Assembly (NCBI GenBank): GCA_964361075.1
Contig: CAYHZL010000213.1
Coordinates: 1 to 5,784 of the forward strand
Direction of reading: 5' to 3'
DNA length: 5,784 nucleotides
Source: CAYHZL01 sp964361075
GTDB lineage: Bacteria > Bacteroidota > Ignavibacteria > UBA10030 > UBA8401
Part shown: in pieces, positions 1 to 5,068 of the stretch
Layout of the letters: each line of letters begins with the position of its first letter
Numbering within the stretch: position 1 is the stretch's first letter
Made by a program: the position numbers and the translations under genes
Notes under the pieces: generated by a model
Seen by the model: only the letters and a program-made list of their open reading frames with translations
Told to the model about the DNA's origin: nothing
Databases searched by the model: none

Positions 1-591
1 TTTTTTAATTTGATTGCTCAAATCCTTTAAAACACCATCGTGAAGACTGTAAATCCATCCATGCACATGTAATTCTTGATTTCGTTCTAATGCTTTTTGA
101 ACAATGGTGGTGTTGCAAACATTGCGGACTTGTTCAATAACATTAAGTTCGCAGAGTCTATCAATTTTTTTTTCATCAAGAATACCACACAATTCAGTTT
201 CATATTTTGTTGAAACTTCTTTTATATGCCGAAGCCAATTATCAATTAAACCGAATTGACTATTTCCGAGCGATGCTTGCACACCGCCGCAACCATAATG
301 TCCGCAGACAATAATATGTTTCACTTTGAGAACTTCAACAGCGTATTCGATGACAGAAAGACAATTAAAATCTGTGTGAACAACTACATTGCCAACATTG
401 CGATGAACAAACAGTTCGCCGGGCAAAAGTCCGACGATTTCGTTTGCTGGAACACGGCTGTCGGAACATCCGATCCAGAGATATTCCGGTGATTGTTGAC
501 GAGATAAATTTTGAAAAAAATCCGGTGTACTGGATCTTATTTTTTCAGACCAAACTTTATTGTTTTGGAAAAGATGTAGTAAATGCTTCAT
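1..591 (-). CDS. can: Beta-class carbonic anhydrase (3' end cut by window edge)
   Basis: Cytosolic zinc enzyme that interconverts CO2 and bicarbonate, supplying bicarbonate to carboxylases and helping pH balance. Read on the minus strand from the ATG at 591, the frame is open for 197 codons to base 1 with no stop, so the C-terminus lies outside the window. Beta-class proteins are usually about 200-220 residues, so little is missing. The N-terminal half holds the full zinc site: Cys42 and Asp44 in GCSDSRVP, then His98 and Cys101 in CGHYGCGGV. These are the same residue numbers as in E. coli Can. Arg46 of the Asp/Arg dyad is present, as is the HRNVGN stretch at 63-68. An in-frame TAA two codons upstream fixes the ATG. 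No Shine-Dalgarno is visible. It starts 8 bp after the UbiA-family gene, so the two are probably cotranscribed. The family call is very secure; the symbol is by homology. Confidence 0.95.
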   Translation of the reverse strand, partial: MKHLLHLFQNNKVWSEKIRSSTPDFFQNLSRQQSPEYLWIGCSDSRVPANEIVGLLPGELFVHRNVGNVVVHTDFNCLSVIEYAVEVLKVKHIIVCGHYGCGGVQASLGNSQFGLIDNWLRHIKEVSTKYETELCGILDEKKIDRLCELNVIEQVRNVCNTTIVQKALERNQELHVHGWIYSLHDGVLKDLSNQIKK

Positions 592-599
592 ACGTTATT

Positions 600-1424
600 T
601 TATCTTCCCACAATAACCATAAGAAAAACTGAGAATCCCAAGACAATATTTATTTTGAAGAACGCTAAATCAACATCATCAACTTTTTTCTGTTCCAGAT
701 ACAAGAGAAATCCACTTAACAATAAAAAAGGGACAGCGATAATTGCATGTAAGGAGTAATAGAAGAGTGCAATTAAAATAGTAAATGCGACACCATGCAA
801 AAGTCCAGAAATTTTTAACGCCTTCTCTTTTCCAAAGCGAGAAGGAAATGAATATAAATTTGCTTGTTTATCAAAATGCTCATCTAAGGTTGAGTAAATG
901 ATATCGAATCCGGTTGCCCAGAAAATATTGAAGAGAGGCAAGAGCATGGCAATGCCGAAATTTTCGAATGAGCCTGTTACAGCAAACCAGCCGCCAAGTG
1001 GTCCCATTGCCAATCCAAATCCGACACCAAAGTGCGCCAACGGAGTGAAGCGTTTTAAATATGGATAAATAATAAAAACAATCAACGGGATTGGTGAGAG
1101 TCGCAGACAGAAATCAGAAATAAAATATGCCGATGCGAGATACAAAATAAATCCGAGTATCAAGACGCCGTATCCTTGCCAGAGAGTCATTTTTCCGCTG
1201 GCAAGCTCGCGATGTACGGTTCGTGGATTGTGTTTATCAATTTCACGATCAATGATTCGGTTAAGTGTCATTGCAATAATGCGCGCACCGATTGCCGCTG
1301 TAAGTACGAGAATGAGAAGTTGAACAGGCGGAAAATTTTTGGAAGCAAGAAACACCCCGCTGTAAATCATCGGAAGAGAAAAGAGAGAGTGTTCTATTTT
1401 GAGAAAATTAAAATATTTTTTCAC
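600..1424 (-). CDS. ubiA: UbiA-family polyprenyltransferase (menaquinone or ubiquinone pathway)
   Basis: Integral membrane enzyme that attaches a polyprenyl chain to an aromatic ring during quinone synthesis. It is 274 residues, normal for the family, with about eight or nine hydrophobic segments. Both Asp-rich motifs that bind Mg-diphosphate are intact: NRIIDREID (Asn55, Asp59, Asp63), followed by NPRT at 66-69 and RELASG at 72-77, then DIIYSTLDEHFD (Asp174, Asp181, Asp185). This pattern resembles the UbiA-like group found in organisms without ubiquinone, where the homologue MqnP serves the futalosine menaquinone route. The ring substrate cannot be decided here, so ubiA is a family symbol. 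The start is GTG: an in-frame TAG lies seven codons upstream and the first ATG would remove the first 18 residues of the conserved N-terminus. It is followed after 8 bp by carbonic anhydrase. Confidence 0.92.
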   Translation of the reverse strand: MKKYFNFLKIEHSLFSLPMIYSGVFLASKNFPPVQLLILVLTAAIGARIIAMTLNRIIDREIDKHNPRTVHRELASGKMTLWQGYGVLILGFILYLASAYFISDFCLRLSPIPLIVFIIYPYLKRFTPLAHFGVGFGLAMGPLGGWFAVTGSFENFGIAMLLPLFNIFWATGFDIIYSTLDEHFDKQANLYSFPSRFGKEKALKISGLLHGVAFTILIALFYYSLHAIIAVPFLLLSGFLLYLEQKKVDDVDLAFFKINIVLGFSVFLMVIVGR

Positions 1425-1455
1425 GTTACGTTGAAATTTGCTCTAAAAAAATAGT

Positions 1456-1502
1456 GCCACAGAGTGCACAGAGTAGTTTTTTGGCTCTGTAAATTCTGTG
1501 GC
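1456..1502. repeat. Imperfect inverted repeat (CCACAGAG-type dispersed element)
   Basis: Two 18-bp arms, 1456-1473 and 1485-1502, are complementary at 15 of 18 positions around an 11-nt T-rich loop. The core motif gccacagag...ctctgtggc resembles a dispersed intergenic repeat often seen in environmental bacterial genomes (recollection, not searched). It sits in the divergent region between the prenyltransferase and isocitrate dehydrogenase, about 30 bp upstream of the prenyltransferase start, so its transcript could fold in that gene's 5' leader. No run of T follows either arm, so it is unlikely to be an intrinsic terminator. Confidence 0.7.
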
Positions 1503-1565
1503 GTAACATTTACTGTGTAAATTTACCCAAAAGTTGCTGTAAAAACAAGAAATAGAGTCAGAAGT

Positions 1566-1594
1566 TTGGAACTGCTTTTGGCTTTCATTATATT
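1566..1594 (+). promoter_or_regulatory. Sigma70-like promoter for isocitrate dehydrogenase
   Basis: TTGGAA (1566-1571, 4/6 to the -35 consensus) is followed after exactly 17 bp by TATATT (1589-1594, 5/6 to the -10 consensus). Transcription would start near 1601, giving a leader of about 27 nt before the ATG at 1629. This is pattern-based and unproven. Confidence 0.5.
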
Positions 1595-1619
1595 AAAAAA
1601 AGATTTTATTTTTACATTC

Positions 1620-1623
1620 AGGA
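1620..1623 (+). promoter_or_regulatory. Shine-Dalgarno site that fixes the isocitrate dehydrogenase start
   Basis: AGGA lies 5 nt before the ATG at 1629. It is one of the few ribosome binding sites visible in this window and supports 1629 over the upstream in-frame TTG at 1566, which overlaps the putative -35 box and would add 21 hydrophobic, non-conserved residues. Confidence 0.6.
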
Positions 1624-1628
1624 TAGCG

Positions 1629-2645
1629 ATGCACACAATTACACTTATTCCGGGAGATGGTATTGGTCCCGATATTACTAATGCTGCCGTTCGCGTTATT
1701 GAAGCGACCAGTGTCGATATTCAATGGGAAATTTTTCCTGCTGGTCTTTCTGCTATTGAAAAATATAAAGATCCAATTCCTGAAGATACTATCGCTTCCA
1801 TTCAAAAAAATAAAGTTGCATTAAAAGGACCTTTAACAACGCAATTAGGAAAAGGTTTTCGCAGTGTGAATGTTGCGTTGCGCAAAGAATTTGATTTGTA
1901 TGTCAATCTTCGTCCAGCAAAATCTTTTGAAGGTGTTAAATCACGTTATGAAAATATTGACTTGGTTGTCTTCCGCGAGAACATCGAAGAATTTTATTCC
2001 GGTATTGAGCATTACATTGATGCGCAAAAAAGTGCTGCAGAAACAATTGGCATTATTACGCGCTTCGGCTCGGAGCGTATTGTGCGCGCTTCGTTTGATT
2101 TTGCACGAAAGCATGGTCGGAAAAAAATTGCTCTTGTTCACAAAGCGAATATCATGAAATATACCGGCGGATTGTTTCTTGACGTTGGCAGAGAAGTTGC
2201 AGCGGAATTTCCGGACATTCATTTTTCGGATGTCATTATTGACAACATGGCAATGCAGTTGGTTATTAATCCAAATCAGTTTGATGTTATTGTGACGACA
2301 AATTTATTCGGTGATATTCTTTCGGATTTGTGCTCGGGTTTAGTGGGCGGACTTGGAGTTGCGCCGGGTGCAAACATTGGAAAAGATGTTGCAATTTTTG
2401 AAGCTGTTCACGGAAGCGCGCCGGATATTGCCGGAAAAAATATTGCCAATCCAACAGCAATTATTTTAGGAGGCGCCATGATGTTGGATCATATTGGTGA
2501 AACTGCTGCTTCCGAAAAAATTTATAATGCAATACGCGACACATTGAAAAATCCGGACGAAGTAACGAAAGACTTAAATCCGAATTCAAAAATAGGAACA
2601 AAGGAATTTGCCGATGCATTAGTAAAACGCATCAGAAACAATTAA
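1629..2645 (+). CDS. NAD-type isocitrate dehydrogenase (isocitrate/isopropylmalate dehydrogenase family)
   Basis: Cytosolic decarboxylating dehydrogenase, most likely converting isocitrate to 2-oxoglutarate in the TCA cycle. The start at 1629 gives 338 residues, typical of the short NAD-dependent subfamily, beginning directly with MHTITLIPGDGIGPDI. Substrate residues fit isocitrate: Ser79 and Asn81 in FRSVNVALRK, then Arg85, Arg95 and Arg116, Tyr123 in FYSGIEH and Lys172 in HKANIMKYTGGLF. Metal ligands are Asp205, Asp229 and Asp233, the last two inside the family signature NLFGDILSDL. In the cofactor loop, HGSAPDIAGKNIANP carries Asp266-Ile267, the NAD-type pair, in place of the Lys-Tyr of NADP enzymes. 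RENIEEFYSG departs slightly from the usual RENTE form. Homoisocitrate or isopropylmalate dehydrogenase is less likely because of the Ser/Asn pair. The stop is followed at once by the transporter ATG. Confidence 0.9.
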   Translation: MHTITLIPGDGIGPDITNAAVRVIEATSVDIQWEIFPAGLSAIEKYKDPIPEDTIASIQKNKVALKGPLTTQLGKGFRSVNVALRKEFDLYVNLRPAKSFEGVKSRYENIDLVVFRENIEEFYSGIEHYIDAQKSAAETIGIITRFGSERIVRASFDFARKHGRKKIALVHKANIMKYTGGLFLDVGREVAAEFPDIHFSDVIIDNMAMQLVINPNQFDVIVTTNLFGDILSDLCSGLVGGLGVAPGANIGKDVAIFEAVHGSAPDIAGKNIANPTAIILGGAMMLDHIGETAASEKIYNAIRDTLKNPDEVTKDLNPNSKIGTKEFADALVKRIRNN

Positions 2646-3317
2646 ATGAATTCATCGCACACATTGGAAGACCAATTCCGCCTTGCGGGACTGCGGTACG
2701 CTTTCGGGCTTGGTGTGTTTACAGTGTTGTACAACATTGTTGAAGGTCTTGTGTCCGTATATTTTGGTATTGGCGATGATACAATTTCACTGTTTGGTTT
2801 TGGATTGGACAGCTTTATTGAAGCAATCTCTGCTGTCGGCATTTGTGTTATGGTGTATCGGATGAAATACAATCCGCATGTTGAAAAAAGTGAATTCGAA
2901 ATTCTTGCTCTCAAAATTACCGGGTGGTGTTTTTATATTTTATCTGTCGGACTTTCTGTTTCGATTATTGTTAATGTATTTCTTGGTCATAAACCAACAT
3001 CAACTATTGCAGGCGTTATTATTGCATTAGTTTCTATTGTAGCAATGTTAGTTTTAATTCGAGAAAAGAAAAAAATAGGACGAGCGTTACATTCAGAACC
3101 AATGATTGCCGATGCAAATTGTAATGTTGTCTGTGTGTATATGTCGTTGGTATTATTAGCATCAAGCTTGTTGTTTGAAATTTTTCAGTTCGGATTTATT
3201 GACCTTGTTGGAACAGCGGGCATAATATATTTTTCCGTAAAAGAAGGAAAAGAAGCGTTCGGAAAGGCAAAAGGAATTTATGAATGCAATTGCAACGAAA
3301 AAGCAGTTGCGTTGTGA
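2646..3317 (+). CDS. Cation transporter, compact CDF (cation diffusion facilitator)-like membrane protein
   Basis: A 223-residue inner-membrane protein with about six hydrophobic segments (roughly 18-40, 47-70, 93-113, 119-138, 160-180 and 183-198). The pattern matches the membrane domain of cation-efflux proteins: NIVEG at 30-34 in the first helix, a GLDSFIE segment with Asp55 and Glu59 where YiiP-type exporters have an Asp-x3-Asp site, and MIADANCNVVCVYMS with Asp156 where they have His-x3-Asp. The second site is altered, as the residue four before Asp156 is Pro152, not His, so the metal is uncertain. The C-terminal cytosolic dimer domain of classic CDF proteins is absent; the chain ends shortly after a Cys-x-Cys (Cys214, Cys216) that could bind metal. 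The ATG follows the isocitrate dehydrogenase TAA with no gap, suggesting coupled translation. The family call is fair; substrate and direction are unknown. Confidence 0.72.
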   Translation: MNSSHTLEDQFRLAGLRYAFGLGVFTVLYNIVEGLVSVYFGIGDDTISLFGFGLDSFIEAISAVGICVMVYRMKYNPHVEKSEFEILALKITGWCFYILSVGLSVSIIVNVFLGHKPTSTIAGVIIALVSIVAMLVLIREKKKIGRALHSEPMIADANCNVVCVYMSLVLLASSLLFEIFQFGFIDLVGTAGIIYFSVKEGKEAFGKAKGIYECNCNEKAVAL

Positions 3318-3370
3318 AAATTAATATAGAGTACGGTGCCCAAAATTAAGTTTTTTTCACCGCAAAGACA

Positions 3371-3390
3371 CCCCGCCAAAGAACGCGGGA
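3371..3390. repeat. Small GC-rich hairpin inside the repeat, copy A
   Basis: ccccgccaaagaacgcggga: a 5-bp stem (3372-3376 with 3385-3389) and an 8-nt loop. Removing 3370-3391 would rejoin gcaaagac to gcaaagaacgc, the expected uninterrupted repeat, so this looks like a 22-bp insertion. Confidence 0.5.
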
Positions 3391-3457
3391 TGCAAAGAAC
3401 GCACAAAGGCGCGAAGAAAAAATATAAACAAATGATAATAAATACTTTGCGTCTTAG

Positions 3458-3474
3458 TCCCGTCACAGGCGGGA
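3458..3474. repeat. Small GC-rich hairpin inside the repeat, copy B
   Basis: tcccgtcacaggcggga: a 7-bp stem including one T-G pair, with a 3-nt loop. It interrupts the right, inverted arm of the surrounding repeat. Its YCCCG...CGGGR ends resemble copy A and the two 20-bp palindromes at 3703 and 3806. Confidence 0.5.
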
Positions 3475-3524
3475 GTAAAATTTCTTTTTTTGAATTTTTA
3501 GAACTGCCCTATAGTAAAACAGCC

Positions 3525-3851
3525 ATGAAAAAATATCTTATTGTTGTTGAAGAAACCCCCACAGGTTTTTCTGCATACTCCCCGGATTTGGATGGATGTG
3601 TCGCTACCGGTGCGACCCGCGAAGATGTAGAAAAAAATATTCATGATGCTATAGAGTTTCATTTGGATGGAATGAAAGAGGAAGGATTTAATCGAAAGAA
3701 TTCCTCGACGCTTGCGTCGGGGTCAAAAACTTTTCACTGTCATTCCTGCGAAAGCCGAAATCCAGAAAAATGGATGCCAGCTTTCGCTGGCATGACAACA
3801 AGATACCTCGACGCTTGCGTCGGGGTGCTTCATTATTCCAGAACATCATAG
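3525..3851 (+). CDS. HicB-like antitoxin with C-terminus replaced by a translated repeat
   Basis: Residues 1-58 are a clear HicB-like antitoxin domain of the short partial RNase H fold type: MKKYLIVVEETPTGFSAYSP, then DLDGCVATG at 21-29, EDVEKNIHDAIEFHLDGMKEEG at 33-54. Such proteins usually neutralise a HicA-type mRNA interferase. From residue 59 the sequence stops looking like the family and is encoded by a palindromic repeat, including SCESRNP and WMPAFAGMT peptides, ending at a TAG after 108 residues. Intact relatives are about 70-75 residues, and the original tail survives in another frame (3835-3882). The ATG at 3525 starts exactly at the family N-terminus; a longer open frame upstream to 3336 is repeat sequence. 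No hicA is visible on either side. The protein is either a pseudogene product or a chimeric form; function as an antitoxin is doubtful. Confidence 0.8.
   Translation: MKKYLIVVEETPTGFSAYSPDLDGCVATGATREDVEKNIHDAIEFHLDGMKEEGFNRKNSSTLASGSKTFHCHSCESRNPEKWMPAFAGMTTRYLDACVGVLHYSRTS
3703..3722. repeat. 20-bp palindrome, left copy
   Basis: cctcgacgcttgcgtcgggg. It is self-complementary, forming an 8-bp stem with one T-G pair and a 4-nt cttg loop. It is identical to 3806-3825 and in the same orientation. Confidence 0.9.
3738..3797. repeat. SCESRNP-type 60-bp palindromic repeat
   Basis: Outer arms 3738-3755 and 3780-3797 are complementary at 16 of 18 positions. An inner stem, atcca (3760-3764) with tggat (3771-3775), closes a 6-nt loop, so one strand folds into a long two-part hairpin. 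The motif tcattcctgcgaaagc...gctttcgctggcatga is a widely dispersed bacterial repeat whose chance translation gives CESRNP...PAFAGMT peptides (recollection, not searched). Here it is translated in the HicB-like frame. Confidence 0.85.
3806..3825. repeat. 20-bp palindrome, right copy
   Basis: Matches 3703-3722 at 20 of 20 positions in direct orientation. Together the two copies bracket the SCESRNP-type palindrome. Sequences outside the 20 bp differ, apart from a short preceding at, so the repeat unit itself appears to end here. Confidence 0.9.
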
Positions 3852-3882
3852 TTATTCTCAATACATCGAAGTTGCTGCATAA
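3835..3882 (+). pseudogene. Displaced original C-terminus and stop of the HicB-like antitoxin
   Basis: Read from 3835 this gives IPEHHSYSQYIEVAA and then TAA (3880-3882), a typical end for short HicB-like antitoxins (PEPHSYSxYIEV style). It lies in the +1 frame relative to the current gene, exactly the shift made by a 136-bp insertion. Joined to residues 1-58 it would make a normal 73-residue protein. The lost stop directly abuts the dihydrouridine synthase ATG at 3883, so the two genes were once stop-to-start neighbours. The tail has no in-frame damage, which suggests a recent insertion. Confidence 0.82.
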
Positions 3883-4854
3883 ATGAAAATTGGAAATATA
3901 AATATTGATAAACCGCTTATCCTTGCGCCGATGGAAGATGTAACGGACATTTCGTTTCGTCTTATTTGCAAACGGTTCGGTGCGGATATTATGTACACGG
4001 AGTTTGTCAATTCTGACGGCTTGGTGCGTAATTCTGAAAAAACAAAAAAGAAAATGTTTTTTTTGGAAGAAGAGCGGGTTTTCGGAATTCAAATTTACGG
4101 CGGCTTCGAGGAATCTATGCAAGGAGCTGCGCACATTGCGGAAGAGATGAATCCCGATTTGATTGATATTAATGCCGGGTGCTGGGTAAAAAATGTTGTA
4201 GGGCATGGCGCCGGCGCCGGTTTATTAAAAGATTTACCGAAGATGGAACGTATTGTTTCGTTAGTCGTTAACGCAACAAAAATACCCATTACAGTGAAGA
4301 CACGTCTTGGTTGGGATGAAAATAATATTCGTATTGTAGAAGTTGCGAAAATGCTTGAAGCTGTTGGTGTGCAAGGACTGACTGTGCATTGCCGAACCCG
4401 TTCACAAGGACATAGCGGCACACCGGATTATGCATGGATTCAAAAAATTAAAAAAGCAGTTTCAATTCCAATTTTTATCAATGGCAGTTTAACATCACCC
4501 GAACAAATAAAAAATGTGTTCGTAGAAACCGGCTGCGACGGTGTTATGATTGGTCGCGCGGCAATTGATAATCCATGGATTTTTTCTGAAACAAAAAAAT
4601 ATATACAAACCGGCGAGTTGCCGCGCGAACGCACAATTGAAGAACGCATTGCTGTTTGTATTGAGCAATTACAATCTTCCGTAAAATACAAAGGTGAAAA
4701 ACGCGGCGTGATGGAAATGCGAAAACATTATTCAGGATATTTGCGCGGCGTACCAAATATTTCAAAACTCCGTGCAGAACTGATGCAATATGCCGAAGCA
4801 AATCAGGTTATTGAAAAGCTACTTGCGTATCAAGAACTGGAAGCTGTTGAGTAA
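3883..4854 (+). CDS. dusB: tRNA-dihydrouridine synthase (DusB-like)
   Basis: FMN enzyme that reduces specific uridines in the tRNA D-loop to dihydrouridine using NADPH. It has 323 residues, normal length. The TIM barrel starts with LAPMEDVTD at 14-22 (FMN binding) and continues with QIYGG at 70-74. The catalytic region DINAGCWVKNVVGHGAGAGLL contains Cys100, the expected proton donor. FMN and tRNA residues Lys139 (TVKTRLGWD), His169 and Arg171 (HCRTRSQGHSG), Asn200-Gly201 and Gly224-Arg225 (IGRAA) are present. The alpha-helical tRNA-binding tail holds RKHYSGYLRGVP. One oddity is Trp101 directly after the catalytic Cys, where most Dus proteins have Pro. The ATG immediately follows the ancestral HicB-like TAA and no Shine-Dalgarno is visible, so translation may once have been coupled. 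The Dus family is certain; the B subgroup is by overall resemblance. Confidence 0.94.
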   Translation: MKIGNINIDKPLILAPMEDVTDISFRLICKRFGADIMYTEFVNSDGLVRNSEKTKKKMFFLEEERVFGIQIYGGFEESMQGAAHIAEEMNPDLIDINAGCWVKNVVGHGAGAGLLKDLPKMERIVSLVVNATKIPITVKTRLGWDENNIRIVEVAKMLEAVGVQGLTVHCRTRSQGHSGTPDYAWIQKIKKAVSIPIFINGSLTSPEQIKNVFVETGCDGVMIGRAAIDNPWIFSETKKYIQTGELPRERTIEERIAVCIEQLQSSVKYKGEKRGVMEMRKHYSGYLRGVPNISKLRAELMQYAEANQVIEKLLAYQELEAVE

Positions 4855-4880
4855 ATTTTTTTATTTAAGAACATCTCTAA

Positions 4881-4968
4881 AAACCTTCAAGGTTTATTGA
4901 GCGAAGCCATCACTTCGTGACTTGACCAAATTTTGTGGTATATCGCAAAAATAAAACCTTGAAGGTTT
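4881..4968. repeat. 15-bp perfect inverted repeat with 58-bp centre in the dus-lysE gap
   Basis: aaaccttcaaggttt (4881-4895) is the exact reverse complement of aaaccttgaaggttt (4954-4968). Each arm is also nearly palindromic by itself. The centre contains cgaag (4902-4906) with cttcg (4913-4917), or alternatively tcac (4910-4913) with gtga (4917-4920). It lies in the 214-bp non-coding gap and could be a small dispersed palindromic element; it may also slow read-through from the upstream gene, but no T-run follows to make a classic terminator. Confidence 0.75.
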
Positions 4969-5029
4969 CGTCACTAGTTTATAGAAGCACCCTAATTTTT
5001 TTTTATTCTATTAACAAGATGATCGGAAG

Positions 5030-5058
5030 TTGACCGTCACCTTCTGACATCTTATAAC
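5030..5058 (+). promoter_or_regulatory. Sigma70-like promoter for the LysE-family gene
   Basis: TTGACC (5030-5035, 5/6 to the -35 consensus) and TATAAC (5053-5058, 5/6 to the -10 consensus) are separated by exactly 17 bp. Transcription would begin near 5065, only a few bases before the ATG at 5069, implying an almost leaderless mRNA. This fits the absence of a Shine-Dalgarno site before that ATG. Confidence 0.55.
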
Positions 5059-5068
5059 TATTCAAAAA

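Larger units (their letters stand above)
3356..3474. repeat. Degenerate dispersed repeat (CACCGCAAAGAC type) with two small hairpin insertions
   Basis: This fills most of the 207-bp gap between the transporter and the HicB-like gene; I find no gene in the gap. The left part reads ttcaccgcaaagac, then after an interruption gcaaagaacgc and aaggcgcgaag, a familiar intergenic repeat type in environmental genomes (recollection, not searched). The 10-mer caaagaacgc occurs twice (3377-3386 and 3393-3402). The segment actttgcgtctt at 3444-3455 is an inverted copy of the motif, so the element has arms around 3417-3443. Each arm is broken by a short GC-rich hairpin listed separately. Confidence 0.6.
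3699..3834. mobile_element. 136-bp composite palindromic repeat inserted in the HicB-like gene
   Basis: Deleting these bases joins codon 58 (AAG) to ATT CCA GAA and restores a family-like C-terminus and stop, so the limits come from frame restoration and may be off by a base or so. The insert holds two identical 20-bp palindromes (3703-3722 and 3806-3825) around a larger palindrome (3738-3797). The pentamer attcc occurs at the left junction (3700-3704) and just after the right one (3835-3839), a possible target duplication. No transposase is encoded, so movement would need help in trans. It resembles in behaviour the palindromic elements that insert into Rickettsia genes, but is not claimed to be related. 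Confidence 0.7.

Noticed and set aside
256..632. Two plus-strand open frames over the carbonic anhydrase.
   Set aside because: They are shadows of the minus-strand gene, whose zinc-site motifs are unmistakable.
1425..1560. Sigma70-like boxes on the minus strand for the prenyltransferase (TTGTTT, 17 bp, TAAATT).
   Set aside because: Matches are only 3/6 and 4/6, expected by chance in AT-rich DNA.
3336..3524. In-frame upstream extension of the HicB-like gene by 63 codons.
   Set aside because: The extension is repeat sequence, rich in Lys/Arg, and the family N-terminus begins exactly at the ATG at 3525.
3371..3825. Repeated hairpins considered as a CRISPR array.
   Set aside because: Repeats differ from each other, spacing is irregular, and the only identical pair is 103 bp apart with a palindrome between; there are no cas genes.
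3688..4206. Minus-strand open frame of 172 residues opposite the HicB-like and dus genes.
   Set aside because: It is antisense to a clear dus gene, and its end is made of repeat-derived peptides (RRKRRGI, TPTQASR type) that often produce false gene calls.
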